A stretch of 64,000 nucleotides of DNA from Lishizhenia sp965656535 (GTDB lineage: Bacteria; Bacteroidota; Bacteroidia; Flavobacteriales_D; Crocinitomicaceae), in contig CBFHKX010000001.1 in assembly GCA_965656535.1 (NCBI GenBank), positions 124,001 through 188,000 of the forward strand, given 5' to 3'. The notes under the pieces are model-generated. The model ran no database searches. It was not told the DNA's origin and worked only from the letters and a program-made list of their open reading frames with translations. A program made the position numbers and the translations under genes. Of the stretch, positions 15,519 through 24,456 are shown one piece after another (the first letter of the stretch is position 1; the number at the start of each line of letters is the position of its first letter).

Positions 15519-16775
15519 ATGGAGTTAAAAAGAGTTGTTGTAACAGGTTTAGGTGCGTTGACGCCTATCGGTAATTCAGTTGAAGAATATTGGAACGGAT
15601 TATTAGAAGGAAAAAGTGGTGCTGCCATCATACAACAATTTGATGCTTCTAAATTTAAAACTCAATTTGCTTGCGAGGTTAAAAACTTTAATGTTACGGA
15701 TCACATAGACCGTAAGGAAGCCAGAAAATTAGATCAATTTTCACAATATGCCATGGTTTCTGCTACAGAAGCCATGGTAGATTCTGGTTTAGATGTTTTA
15801 GAAACATTAAACAAAGACAGAGTTGGAGTAATTTGGGGTTCAGGTATTGGTGGATTGAAAACTTTCCAAGACGAAGCCCAAAATTTCTTTGCTGGCGATG
15901 GAACACCACGTTTCAACCCATTCTTTATCCCAAAAATGATTGCAGATATTGCTTCTGGTCATATCTCCATCAAATACGGATTAAGAGGTCCTAATTACGT
16001 TACTGTTAGTGCATGTGCATCTTCTACAAATGCGATAATTGATGCTTTTAACCTAATTCGTTTAGGAAAAGCAGACGCAATTGTTACAGGAGGTTCAGAA
16101 GCTGCTGTTAACGAAATGGGTATGGGAGGTTTTAATGGTTTAAAAGCCTTAAGTACACGAAACGACTCTCCTCAAACGGCATCGCGCCCATTTGATGCAG
16201 AACGAGATGGTTTTGTTTTAGGAGAAGGTGCAGGAGCACTTATTCTTGAAGAGTACGAACATGCAGTGAAAAGAGGTGCAAAAATCTATGCAGAGCTTGC
16301 TGGTGGAGGTATGTCTGGAGATGCTTATCACATGACGGCTCCTCACCCGGAAGGAATTGGAGCAAGAAATGTTATGTTATCTGCGTTAGAAGATGCTGAA
16401 ATGAGCGCAACAGAAGTAGATTATGTGAACGTACACGGTACATCTACTCCATTAGGTGATATTGCAGAAACAAAGGCGATAAAAGCTGTCTTTGGAGAGC
16501 ACGCCTACAACTTGAACATAAGTTCAACAAAATCGATGACAGGTCATTTGTTAGGTGCTGCTGGAGCAATAGAAGCTATTGCATGTATTTTAGCGGTTCA
16601 AAACGACATTGTACCTCCAACGATTAACCATGTAAATGAAGATCCTGAGATTGACAATAAGTTAAACTTTACCTTCAATAAAGCACAGAAAAGAACGGTG
16701 AATGTAGCTTTATCAAATACCTTCGGGTTTGGTGGACACAATACGTCTGCTATTTTCAAAAAATTCAAAGCTTAA
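15519..16775 (+). CDS. fabF: Beta-ketoacyl-ACP synthase II
   Basis: 418 residues. Condenses malonyl-ACP with acyl-ACP in chain elongation. The Cys-His-His triad is visible: nucleophile in VSACASSTNAI (~residue 165), VNVHGTSTPLGD (~305) and TGHLLGAAGAIEA (~342), plus the C-terminal NTFGFGGHN loop. N-terminus RVVVTGLGALTPIGNS is typical. It is in the acpP-fabF-rnc order with 38 bp before and 2 bp after, so it is co-transcribed with both. Confidence 0.97.
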   Translation: MELKRVVVTGLGALTPIGNSVEEYWNGLLEGKSGAAIIQQFDASKFKTQFACEVKNFNVTDHIDRKEARKLDQFSQYAMVSATEAMVDSGLDVLETLNKDRVGVIWGSGIGGLKTFQDEAQNFFAGDGTPRFNPFFIPKMIADIASGHISIKYGLRGPNYVTVSACASSTNAIIDAFNLIRLGKADAIVTGGSEAAVNEMGMGGFNGLKALSTRNDSPQTASRPFDAERDGFVLGEGAGALILEEYEHAVKRGAKIYAELAGGGMSGDAYHMTAPHPEGIGARNVMLSALEDAEMSATEVDYVNVHGTSTPLGDIAETKAIKAVFGEHAYNLNISSTKSMTGHLLGAAGAIEAIACILAVQNDIVPPTINHVNEDPEIDNKLNFTFNKAQKRTVNVALSNTFGFGGHNTSAIFKKFKA

Positions 16776-16777
16776 AT

Positions 16778-17503
16778 TTGGTTCGCTGGTTCTCAATATT
16801 TAGTTCGGTCAAACGAAATAAAAAAGACATACAGCTTATCCGATTTATAATTAAAACGTTTGGTTATAGACCAAAAAATCTGTCTTATTTTTACGAAGCT
16901 CTTACGCACAAATCAATCTCAAACAAGTCGAGTACGCTCAAATCCAATGAACGACTTGAATTTTTAGGAGATGCCATTTTTGATGCGGTAATTGCGAATT
17001 ATTTATATGACAAGTTTCCGGAAGAAGATGAAGGCTATTTAACTAAACTTAAATCCAAGGTTGTAAGTAGAAAATCACTTTCTTCCATTGCCGAAAGAAT
17101 ACAGTTACGAAAGCATATTATCTATCAAAAAGGAAGATCCATTAAGATTTCTACCTTAGAAGGAAATGCACTTGAAGCACTTATTGGAGCTATTTACTTA
17201 GATGGTGGCTACCAAGCAGTTCATAAAACTGTAAACCACCACATATTTAGAAAGTATGTTGATTTAACTACGCTTTTAGAAGAAGAAATAGACTTTAAAA
17301 GCAAACTTTTTATTTGGACACAAAAAAATAAACTCATTCTAGATTTCAAAGTAGTAACTGAGGAAAATAAAGGAGAAAATTGGTTGTACAAAGTAGAAGT
17401 AGAAATCAATAGTCAGCCATACGGATTAGGTACAGGAACATCGAAAAAAATTGCTGAACAAGCTGCTGCCCAAGAAACACTTATCCTAATGGGCGAACTT
17501 TAA
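16778..17503 (+). CDS. rnc: Ribonuclease III
   Basis: 241 residues. The catalytic domain has the signature NERLEFLGDAIFDAVIANYL (about 49-68, with the metal-binding Glu and Asp) and LEGNALEALIGAIYLDGGY (second acidic cluster). The C-terminal double-stranded RNA binding domain ends with GTSKKIAEQAAAQETL. It processes rRNA precursors and other structured RNA. The start is taken as TTG at 16778, only 2 bp after the fabF stop: no ATG lies before the conserved region, and the ~30 residues ahead of it are of normal length for the phylum. The weak start may keep expression lower than fabF. Confidence 0.93.
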   Translation: MVRWFSIFSSVKRNKKDIQLIRFIIKTFGYRPKNLSYFYEALTHKSISNKSSTLKSNERLEFLGDAIFDAVIANYLYDKFPEEDEGYLTKLKSKVVSRKSLSSIAERIQLRKHIIYQKGRSIKISTLEGNALEALIGAIYLDGGYQAVHKTVNHHIFRKYVDLTTLLEEEIDFKSKLFIWTQKNKLILDFKVVTEENKGENWLYKVEVEINSQPYGLGTGTSKKIAEQAAAQETLILMGEL

Positions 17504-17565
17504 CAGGATATTCATACAAACACACGTTTATTTCTATACCTTTACTCTAGTAACACTAGTTGTTT

Positions 17566-17985
17566 ATGGCCAAACATATTTTAAAATTAGAAGCTAACGT
17601 AGATTTTGATTTAGTGGGTATATGTAGTCACCACCCAGACTATAGGTTATGTTGGGCACTCAATGAACAAATGAGTTTACGACTTACAAAAGCGAATGAA
17701 CCGTTTTGCGTAAGTAATAAAAAAGGAGGTGTAGTATCAGAACATTCTTTTTATGAGTGGTTTGACGAGACAAATCATATTGAATACTACTTTATAAAAA
17801 ATAAGGGTGGAGGAAAATATCTGATTCCTGAAGAGCCTCAAATAGATTATTTTTTAGTTTTAAGAGAAAACTACCTGCTAGATATTTCAGAGTTAGTTGC
17901 CGACTTAAAACAAAACAGTGGAATTATTACAGCATTCAATCTAGATGTTGATACACTTAAATCTGCTGATAAATTGATATTTTAA
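17566..17985 (+). CDS. IPExxxVDY family protein
   Basis: 139 residues from the ATG at 17566. A TTG six bases earlier is also in frame, but the ATG is preferred. It has the family motif as IPEEPQIDYFLVLREN (about 92-107), from which the family takes its name; the Val of the consensus is Ile here. The protein is soluble, has no signal peptide and no catalytic motif that I can recognise. The family is restricted to Bacteroidota and typically sits between rnc and pyk, exactly as here (62 bp after rnc, 2 bp before pyk). Function is unknown; a link to RNase III or to glycolysis would be guesswork from position. Confidence 0.85.
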   Translation: MAKHILKLEANVDFDLVGICSHHPDYRLCWALNEQMSLRLTKANEPFCVSNKKGGVVSEHSFYEWFDETNHIEYYFIKNKGGGKYLIPEEPQIDYFLVLRENYLLDISELVADLKQNSGIITAFNLDVDTLKSADKLIF

Positions 17986-17987
17986 TT

Positions 17988-19406
17988 ATGAAAAAAACAA
18001 AAATTGTAGCTACTATTGGACCAGCGTGTGCCGATAAAGCCGTCTTGAAAGAAATGTTTCTATCCGGACTAAACGTTGCCAGATTAAATTTCTCACACGG
18101 TTCTCATGATGTACACCTGAGTACTATTAAAACAATTCGCGAATTAAATGAAGAAATGGGCTTAAACGTTGCCATTCTTGCAGATTTACAAGGTCCAAAA
18201 ATAAGGGTGCGCGAAGTTGAAAACAACGCAATTGAACTAATTAATGGAGCAGCAATTGAGATTTGTACGGACAAAGACCATCTAGGGACCGCAAAACGCA
18301 TTGCGATTAACTACGAACAGTTAGCAAGAGATGTTAAACCTGGAGAACGTATTTTGTTGGACGATGGGAAACTTCAAATAGAAGTTGTTTCATCTGATGG
18401 CAACATAATCAATGCAAAGGTAGTGCATGGCGGTATACTTTCTTCTAAAAAAGGAGTTAACCTTCCACAAACAAAGATCTCACTTCCATCTCTTACCGAA
18501 AAAGACAGAGAAGACTTAGCCTTTGCTTTAGAGCACAACGTGGATTGGATAGGACTATCTTTTGTGCGTTCTGCAAGAGATATAATTGAACTAAAACACA
18601 TCATTTCTAATCAACACAAAAAAGCAAAAGTAATTGCTAAAATTGAAAAACCAGAAGCTGTAGAAGATATAGATCAAATCGTAAAAGAAAGCGATGCACT
18701 TATGGTTGCTAGAGGAGATTTAGGTGTAGAGGTTCCATATCAAAATGTACCATTGATTCAAAAAATGCTCATTAAAAAAGGCTATCATCATGCTAAACCA
18801 GTAATTGTAGCTACGCAAATGATGGAATCTATGATTACAAGTGTTACCCCTACTAGAGCAGAAGTAAATGACGTTGCAAATGCTGTTTTAGACGGAGCTG
18901 ATGCCGTTATGCTATCTGGAGAAACATCTGTAGGTAAGTTTCCTGTTGAAGTAATTAAAACAATGAGCAATATTGTAACAGAAATAGAAGAATTCGGAGG
19001 AATTTATCACAAAGAAGAATTACCTGAAAAAAACCAAGAACGCTTTATATCTGATAGTATTTGTTTTAACGCATGTAGATTAGCCTCACGTGTTGAAGCC
19101 GATGGTATTGTTACTATGTCGTTTTCTGGATATACAGCATATAAAATTGCATCTCAAAGACCAAAAGCTACCATTTTTGTGTTTACAGGAAACAAACAAA
19201 TTCTTACACAATTAAATTTAGTTTGGGGTGTACGTGCTTTTTATTACGATAAAATGGTGAGCACAGATCATACTATTGCAGACATTAAATATTTACTAAA
19301 AAAACAAGGCCTTCTTAACGAAGGTGAATTAGTAATTAACATTGCTTCGATTCCTATTGAACAAAAAGGAAAATCAAACATGTTAAAGCTGAGCTATGTA
19401 GAATAA
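17988..19406 (+). CDS. pyk: Pyruvate kinase
   Basis: 472 residues, full length. N-terminus TKIVATIGPACADKAVLKEM, then NFSHGSHDVH with substrate-binding residues. The active-site signature region is KVIAKIEKPEAVEDIDQI (catalytic Lys), followed by MVARGDLGVEVP and KPVIVATQMMESM. The C-terminal allosteric domain is present (VTMSFSGYTAYKIASQRPKA). Makes pyruvate and ATP from PEP and ADP, last step of glycolysis. It starts 2 bp after the IPExxxVDY gene and ends at a strong terminator. Confidence 0.97.
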   Translation: MKKTKIVATIGPACADKAVLKEMFLSGLNVARLNFSHGSHDVHLSTIKTIRELNEEMGLNVAILADLQGPKIRVREVENNAIELINGAAIEICTDKDHLGTAKRIAINYEQLARDVKPGERILLDDGKLQIEVVSSDGNIINAKVVHGGILSSKKGVNLPQTKISLPSLTEKDREDLAFALEHNVDWIGLSFVRSARDIIELKHIISNQHKKAKVIAKIEKPEAVEDIDQIVKESDALMVARGDLGVEVPYQNVPLIQKMLIKKGYHHAKPVIVATQMMESMITSVTPTRAEVNDVANAVLDGADAVMLSGETSVGKFPVEVIKTMSNIVTEIEEFGGIYHKEELPEKNQERFISDSICFNACRLASRVEADGIVTMSFSGYTAYKIASQRPKATIFVFTGNKQILTQLNLVWGVRAFYYDKMVSTDHTIADIKYLLKKQGLLNEGELVINIASIPIEQKGKSNMLKLSYVE

Positions 19407-19418
19407 AAAGATGAACAT

Positions 19419-19454
19419 AAAAAAAGTCGGACTATCTTTAATCCGACTTTTTTT
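19419..19454. terminator. Bidirectional terminator after pyk
   Basis: Arms with core AGTCGGA / TCCGACT extended by A and T runs (19419-19432, 19442-19454) around a ~9-nt loop. It lies between pyk and the convergent barrel-protein gene, with a T-run on both strands. Confidence 0.88.
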
Positions 19455-19462
19455 GTATTTAC

Positions 19463-19936
19463 TTATCTATTTAAAATAAACCGTAGAGCAAAACCTCCAT
19501 GCCAACCAAACCCAGGGCTGTTTATTAAGCCTAAATAGGGCCCAGTATCAAACGCTAAATTTAAGGGAATACTAGAAAAAGTATAATCTAAACCGACAAC
19601 TGCTCTTGCTCCTAAATGAAAACCAGAGTTAAATCCATCGAAATCATAATTTTTACGCCAACTACCGAGTGCACCTCCAGCTCCTACATACCAATCTAAC
19701 CCGTCTATCAAATTTGTAGGATTTTGCCATTCATAAAGCAGTTCAAACCATGTAAAATTTCTACCACCGCCAATTGTTGCTTCTAATGCATTTGAGCCAG
19801 CGATAAAGTGTTTTCCATTTAGTGCTCCCCAGCCAAAAAGACCTCCTTTTAGCCCAATTGACGTGGTGTAAGACTGAGCTGGACTAAAAAAGGAAAAGGA
19901 GAAAATGAATAAAGTACCAAAAACTATTTTTTTCAT
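19463..19936 (-). CDS. Small beta-barrel-like envelope protein, unknown function
   Basis: 157 residues from the ATG at 19936; the TTG two codons before is less likely. A signal peptide of about 20 residues (MKKIVFGTLFIFSFSFFSPA) is followed by a Gly- and aromatic-rich chain with short alternating strands (SIGLKGGLFGWGAL, LDWYVGAGGALGS, LGARAVVGLDYTF, FGWHGGFALRF), consistent with a small 8-stranded outer membrane barrel. No family was recognised with certainty. It begins 9 bp after the stop of the lamin-tail protein gene and is probably on the same transcript. It could be a partner in the outer membrane, but nothing in the sequence shows this. Confidence 0.65.
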   Translation of the reverse strand: MKKIVFGTLFIFSFSFFSPAQSYTTSIGLKGGLFGWGALNGKHFIAGSNALEATIGGGRNFTWFELLYEWQNPTNLIDGLDWYVGAGGALGSWRKNYDFDGFNSGFHLGARAVVGLDYTFSSIPLNLAFDTGPYLGLINSPGFGWHGGFALRFILNR

Positions 19937-19945
19937 AACCAACGT

Positions 19946-22522
19946 TTATAATTTTCCGCTCAAAGTTACAACTTGCTTTTTAATCAAGACCTCTCCAGTA
20001 GATAAATCTGTAGCTTTAAAGAGAATAATATACGGACCAATACTCGCTTTATTATCGTCTTGATTTAACCCGTCCCAAGAGAAGGTGCCTTTTGTACCCA
20101 AAAGGAAGCTTTCTGCCAAGGTTTTAACTACTACACCTCTATCGTTATACACACTCACTGTAGCTACAAGATCAGGCTTATTCATTTCATAAGTTAAAAT
20201 CACAACATCCTCAAAGCCATCATTATCCGGAGATAGTGTAGAGGAAGACAAGTAAAAATCACCCAAAAAATCTATAGAAATTACCTGACTATTTTCTCTA
20301 CCCGGCGTTCCAAAGCTAACCGATTCTGACGCGCTATGCCAGTTATCAGAGTCATTCGTTTCCGCAGTATAAGAAAAACGTTCTAACGCCTTTCCATCAG
20401 AATCATCCAATAATTTAAATTGCCAGTCATCATCATAACTTAATCGATCAGAAATTACTCCGTTAAGCATCACATACACCGTATTTGAATCATTGTTAAA
20501 AGACGGCATGTCCATCTCAATAAATTTTCCTGCTACGGCAAACGGATATTGATTTAACTGCGCAGACGAGTCTTCTGTAAGTACCACGAACTCTTTTGGG
20601 GCTAATAAATAATTCACCGGTACTACTCTTATATTGGAAATAGTATCGTCATCATAGTTTGCTATACTCCAATCTTTAAGGTCTAAATATTGATCTGAAG
20701 TATTATAAAGCTCTAAATAATCAGCTCCACCAGTAATTGGGTTATACAGAATTTCATTAATGATTAATTCATTTCCTTGTCCGTCTTCTGGTAAGATTAG
20801 TTCTATTTCAATGCTGGTGCTGTTTCCACTGCAATCACTAAACCCATCAATTAAGAGTGTGTAGAATTCTCCAAGTACAAAGTTTTCATTTAACTCTAAG
20901 GTAAACGTATTCGGATAGGTTTCTGTTATATAGATTTGATTGATTGTTAAACTAGGAGAAAAACTGTAAATTGCATCAGCAATAGAAGCAGAATCTAGTC
21001 CTTCGTTAAAATTAAGTTCAATAAAATTTGGAGCTAAAGCAAAATGACTCACAAGTTCTGGAGCCGTAAAATCTGGAGTAACATCATATACACTGTTTTG
21101 CAAACCAGGTGTACCACCATTTAAGTCGTTTGATGCGCTCCAATCAGAAATTCCTGAGCACAACAACGTAGGGTTGATCCGTTCTATGCTGAAACCTCCA
21201 TCTGCTTTCGTTTCATCTTTGTACCAATTACTGGTGTAAGTGATTTTATCTATTTGTAAACCTGTGTTGTTTTCTAAAACTATATCGTCTCCACTATTAT
21301 TTAAACTAGGAAAAGAACTAACACCTACCGCCATAGGATAGTCAATCAAAGCAGCATTTGGCACTAAAAGCAGGTACTCACCAGGGTACAACCACGCATT
21401 ATCTAATGTTCCAAAACTAGAAGCATCTCCAATCTTCCAATCTTCTACGTTAAAATATTTTGAACTTCGGTTATAAACTTCTATAAACTCTACTTCTGGT
21501 AAACCTTGAATGGGTGAAGGATCACACATAAACTCATTAATTACTACATCTCCAAAAACTGGAGTTTCAGCTATGAGATAAGTAAAGGGAAGTGTACTAA
21601 GTAAGCTAAGATTATTACTTAAATCTGTTATGTTTTCCGAAGTAAGTTGGTAAGAGTTGCCAATAGTAAAACTAGCAGAAAAGGTGAGTCTAACTTGCGC
21701 TAAATTAGAAGCATCTTGAACTGCGGAAATGGGATTTCCCAAGCCATTATCTAAGCTGTAATTGATTATATCCTCAGCTGAAGCTTGCTCCAACGGTTCG
21801 TCAAACAAAACATCTAACTCGTTGGCATTCAAAACAACTATATTCAAAGCAACTGGAGGATCAGTGTCTACAATAATATCGCCTACATAAAAATCGTCAT
21901 AATAAAACTTAGTACTGTTAGAGGAAGTATAATTACAATGTATACCAAAATAAGGCGCTATACCCGAAACAGGATAATTTGCAGTTGCTTCAAACACAAA
22001 ATTCTCTCCAGCAGTTGGATCAACAGATAATGTCCAGTTTCCTAAATCATCATAGACTATTTTTACTTTAATATCAAAACTACTAGAAATGGCACTTGCC
22101 GTTCCTGCTAAAATTTCGGTATTTGTACCTCCAACACGTTCAATTAGTCGAATTGCATCAGCAGAACCACTTTCTCCGAACAAAAGAAATATGCCATCTG
22201 GGTCGGTACTTAAGTCGGACACAGCCGTACTTAAATAAACTTTACCATTATTTGAACCAGAAGGGCTAAAACTTTGTTTAATTTTAAACTTCCATTCTTT
22301 GTTAATGAAGCTAGACAAACCGCTCAACGTTGTCAAATAGGCATTACCTGGCTGATTATCATTTAATTGAAGTTCATTGTTTGCATTGATTTGGAAAAGT
22401 AAATCTGTACCACTCCAGGCAGGTGACGAAGAAAAATCACCATCCGAGAAATCTTCAAGAATCTGTGCAAAAAATAGCGTATTTGTTAAAAATAGCAGAT
22501 TGAATAAAATGAGATATTTCAT
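19946..22522 (-). CDS. Secreted lamin-tail-domain protein with T9SS-like C-terminus
   Basis: 858 residues. Signal peptide about 1-19 (ends NTLFFAQ). Order of parts: an N-terminal lectin-like beta-sandwich (~20-215), an Ig-like domain of the SbsA type (~220-320, LNANELDVLFDEPLEQ), a first lamin-tail domain (~325-450, VVINEFMCDPSPIQG, FIEVYNRSSKYFNVEDWKIG), a second Ig-like domain (~485-580), a second lamin-tail domain (~585-700, LIINEILYNPITGGADYLEL), and a C-terminal region with LSPDNDGFEDVVILTYEM and SVYNDRGVVVKTLAE, FlgD-like, ending KKQVVTLSGKL. This layout is typical of large T9SS cargo in Bacteroidota; the role of lamin-tail domains in bacteria is unclear, perhaps in adhesion or holding nucleases at the surface. 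No catalytic domain is visible. Confidence 0.8.
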   Translation of the reverse strand: MKYLILFNLLFLTNTLFFAQILEDFSDGDFSSSPAWSGTDLLFQINANNELQLNDNQPGNAYLTTLSGLSSFINKEWKFKIKQSFSPSGSNNGKVYLSTAVSDLSTDPDGIFLLFGESGSADAIRLIERVGGTNTEILAGTASAISSSFDIKVKIVYDDLGNWTLSVDPTAGENFVFEATANYPVSGIAPYFGIHCNYTSSNSTKFYYDDFYVGDIIVDTDPPVALNIVVLNANELDVLFDEPLEQASAEDIINYSLDNGLGNPISAVQDASNLAQVRLTFSASFTIGNSYQLTSENITDLSNNLSLLSTLPFTYLIAETPVFGDVVINEFMCDPSPIQGLPEVEFIEVYNRSSKYFNVEDWKIGDASSFGTLDNAWLYPGEYLLLVPNAALIDYPMAVGVSSFPSLNNSGDDIVLENNTGLQIDKITYTSNWYKDETKADGGFSIERINPTLLCSGISDWSASNDLNGGTPGLQNSVYDVTPDFTAPELVSHFALAPNFIELNFNEGLDSASIADAIYSFSPSLTINQIYITETYPNTFTLELNENFVLGEFYTLLIDGFSDCSGNSTSIEIELILPEDGQGNELIINEILYNPITGGADYLELYNTSDQYLDLKDWSIANYDDDTISNIRVVPVNYLLAPKEFVVLTEDSSAQLNQYPFAVAGKFIEMDMPSFNNDSNTVYVMLNGVISDRLSYDDDWQFKLLDDSDGKALERFSYTAETNDSDNWHSASESVSFGTPGRENSQVISIDFLGDFYLSSSTLSPDNDGFEDVVILTYEMNKPDLVATVSVYNDRGVVVKTLAESFLLGTKGTFSWDGLNQDDNKASIGPYIILFKATDLSTGEVLIKKQVVTLSGKL

Positions 22523-22548
22523 AGTCGATTTATAGACTTTAAATGTAG

Positions 22549-22556
22549 TATTTTTG
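22549..22556 (+). promoter_or_regulatory. -7 box (TATTTTTG) for asd
   Basis: Exact TAnnTTTG match, 23 bp before the asd ATG. Only a weak TTTC is seen about 28 bp upstream. It lies in the 57-bp divergent spacer. Confidence 0.5.
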
Positions 22557-22579
22557 CCTGAATTGAAAGTTAAGAGAAT

Positions 22580-23572
22580 ATGAAAGTTGCAGTAGTAGGC
22601 GTAACAGGTATGGTAGGAGAAGTAATGCTTAAAGTTTTAGCGGAGCATAATTTCCCAATAACACGCTTAATTCCAGTTGCTTCGGAAAAATCTGTAGGCA
22701 AAAAAGTGAAATTTGGAGGTGATGAACATACAGTACTAAGCCTTTCTGATGCTTTGGAATTAAAACCAGATATTGCCCTTTTCTCTGCGGGCGGTGAAAT
22801 GAGTTTAACGTGGGCGCCAAAGTTTGCTGCAGCAGGTGTAACCGTAATTGATAATAGTTCTGCATGGAGAATGGAGCCTACTATTCCGCTTGTGGTACCA
22901 GAAATTAATGGAAAAAGTTTAACTGAAAAAGATAAAATTATTGCCAACCCAAATTGCAGTACAATTCAACTTGTTATGGTTTTAGCTCCTCTACATGCTA
23001 AATACAAAATTAAGCGTGTAATTGTATCTACGTACCAATCTATTTCGGGTACGGGTAAAAAAGCAATTGACCAGATGCATTCAGAACGTTCTGGTAAAAA
23101 TGGAGAAATGGCCTATCCATATCCGATTGATCAAAACTGTTTACCACATTGTGACGTATTTTTAGAAAACGGATACACAAAAGAGGAAATGAAACTCACG
23201 AATGAGACCAAAAAAATCTTAGATTCTACCATCAATGTTAGTGCTACTGCTGTTAGAGTACCTGTACAAGGCGGACACTCAGAAGCTGTGAACATAGAGT
23301 TTGAAAACGAATTTGATCTAAGTGAAATACGTAAACTCCTACATGAAACTGCAGGTATTACCTTACAAGATTCTCCTCAAACAAATACTTACCCTATGCC
23401 TTTGTACGCTGCGGGTAAAGATGACGTATTTGTAGGTAGAATTAGAAGAGACGAAACACAAAAAAACACAATCAACCTTTGGATAGTAGCAGATAATTTA
23501 AGAAAAGGCGCTGCAACAAATGCTGTTCAAATAGCCAAATATTTAATAGAAAACCACATAATTGTACAATAA
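22580..23572 (+). CDS. asd: Aspartate-semialdehyde dehydrogenase
   Basis: 330 residues. Reduces aspartyl phosphate to aspartate semialdehyde with NADPH, the branch point to lysine/diaminopimelate, threonine and methionine. N-terminal nucleotide-binding AVVGVTGMVGEVMLKVL, the nucleophile Cys126 in ANPNCSTIQ, and the catalytic His in PVQGGHSEAVN (~237). Length is normal for the bacterial type. It is followed after 3 bp by a DUF3050 gene. Secure identification. Confidence 0.95.
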   Translation: MKVAVVGVTGMVGEVMLKVLAEHNFPITRLIPVASEKSVGKKVKFGGDEHTVLSLSDALELKPDIALFSAGGEMSLTWAPKFAAAGVTVIDNSSAWRMEPTIPLVVPEINGKSLTEKDKIIANPNCSTIQLVMVLAPLHAKYKIKRVIVSTYQSISGTGKKAIDQMHSERSGKNGEMAYPYPIDQNCLPHCDVFLENGYTKEEMKLTNETKKILDSTINVSATAVRVPVQGGHSEAVNIEFENEFDLSEIRKLLHETAGITLQDSPQTNTYPMPLYAAGKDDVFVGRIRRDETQKNTINLWIVADNLRKGAATNAVQIAKYLIENHIIVQ

Positions 23573-23575
23573 CGT

Positions 23576-24349
23576 ATGCATACGAATATTGAGAATAACC
23601 TAAATCCATTAAGAAATAAACTAAAACACCATAGTTTATACAAAAAATTATCTAGTATTAACGACATACAGACGTTTATGGAGCTTCACGTATACGCCGT
23701 ATGGGATTTTATGTCGCTCTTAAAAGGGCTACAACAAAATTTAACATGTGTAAGTACGCCTTGGCTTCCTAAGGGAAATGGGCAAACAGCACGCTTTATA
23801 AATGAAATTGTACACGGCGAAGAAAGTGATGTAAATGAACTCAATGAACCTAAGAGTCATTTCGAAATGTACATAGACGCCATGGAGCAGATAGGAGCAA
23901 ATACCGAAAATATTAATGCTTTTATTTCTAGTTTAAAAAAAGGTAATAGCGTAGAAGAAGCACTTAATCAACAAGAACTTCCTAATAACGTTAGGCAATT
24001 TGTGCGCTCTACCTTTGATGTAATTAGAACAGGAGAATCTCATAAAATAGCTGCTGCTTTTACTTTTGGAAGAGAAGATGTAATTCCCGATATGTTTTTA
24101 TCTATTGTTGAAGAAGCTGAACAAAATAGCGAAAAGAATAGATACAATAAGCTAACTTACTATCTCAACCGGCACATCGAACTAGATGGAGATGAACATG
24201 GCCCAATTGCCTTAAAAATGATAGATGAGCTTTGCGAAAATGACCCTAAGAAATGGGAAGAAGTGAATGAAATTGCTGTTCATTCTTTAGAGATGCGTGT
24301 TCGTTTATGGGATAGCATAGAAGAAGCTATTGTTAATTCAAATCAATAA
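23576..24349 (+). CDS. DUF3050 family protein (haem-oxygenase-like fold candidate)
   Basis: 257 residues, soluble and almost all helical. The family is uncharacterised. Acidic and histidine clusters are spaced as in helical metal-binding bundles: [11 protein letters not shown] (37-47), [14 protein letters not shown] (~80-93) and [16 protein letters not shown] (~200-215). These recall the Glu/His/Asp ligands of haem-oxygenase-like diiron proteins, a suggestion from pattern only. It starts 3 bp after asd, so it is translated from the same message. A role in amino-acid or cell-wall precursor metabolism would be inference from that neighbour. A strong hairpin follows at 24356. Confidence 0.75.
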   Translation: MHTNIENNLNPLRNKLKHHSLYKKLSSINDIQTFMELHVYAVWDFMSLLKGLQQNLTCVSTPWLPKGNGQTARFINEIVHGEESDVNELNEPKSHFEMYIDAMEQIGANTENINAFISSLKKGNSVEEALNQQELPNNVRQFVRSTFDVIRTGESHKIAAAFTFGREDVIPDMFLSIVEEAEQNSEKNRYNKLTYYLNRHIELDGDEHGPIALKMIDELCENDPKKWEEVNEIAVHSLEMRVRLWDSIEEAIVNSNQ

Positions 24350-24355
24350 ACAAAA

Positions 24356-24381
24356 AAGTACGGAGCATGAGCTCCGTACTT
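24356..24381. terminator. Hairpin terminator between DUF3050 and convergent barrel gene
   Basis: Perfect 11-bp arms (24356-24366, 24371-24381) with a 4-nt loop. The T-run is on the minus strand, so it best fits the galE-barrel transcript, about 75 bp past its last stop; it may also stop asd-DUF3050 transcription. Confidence 0.8.
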
Positions 24382-24456
24382 ACTCAAAAATTTCTATGAA
24401 ATCTAACTTTTATTGCTGCTACTGCACGACTGAAAAAAAGCTATAATCGTGCCAAA

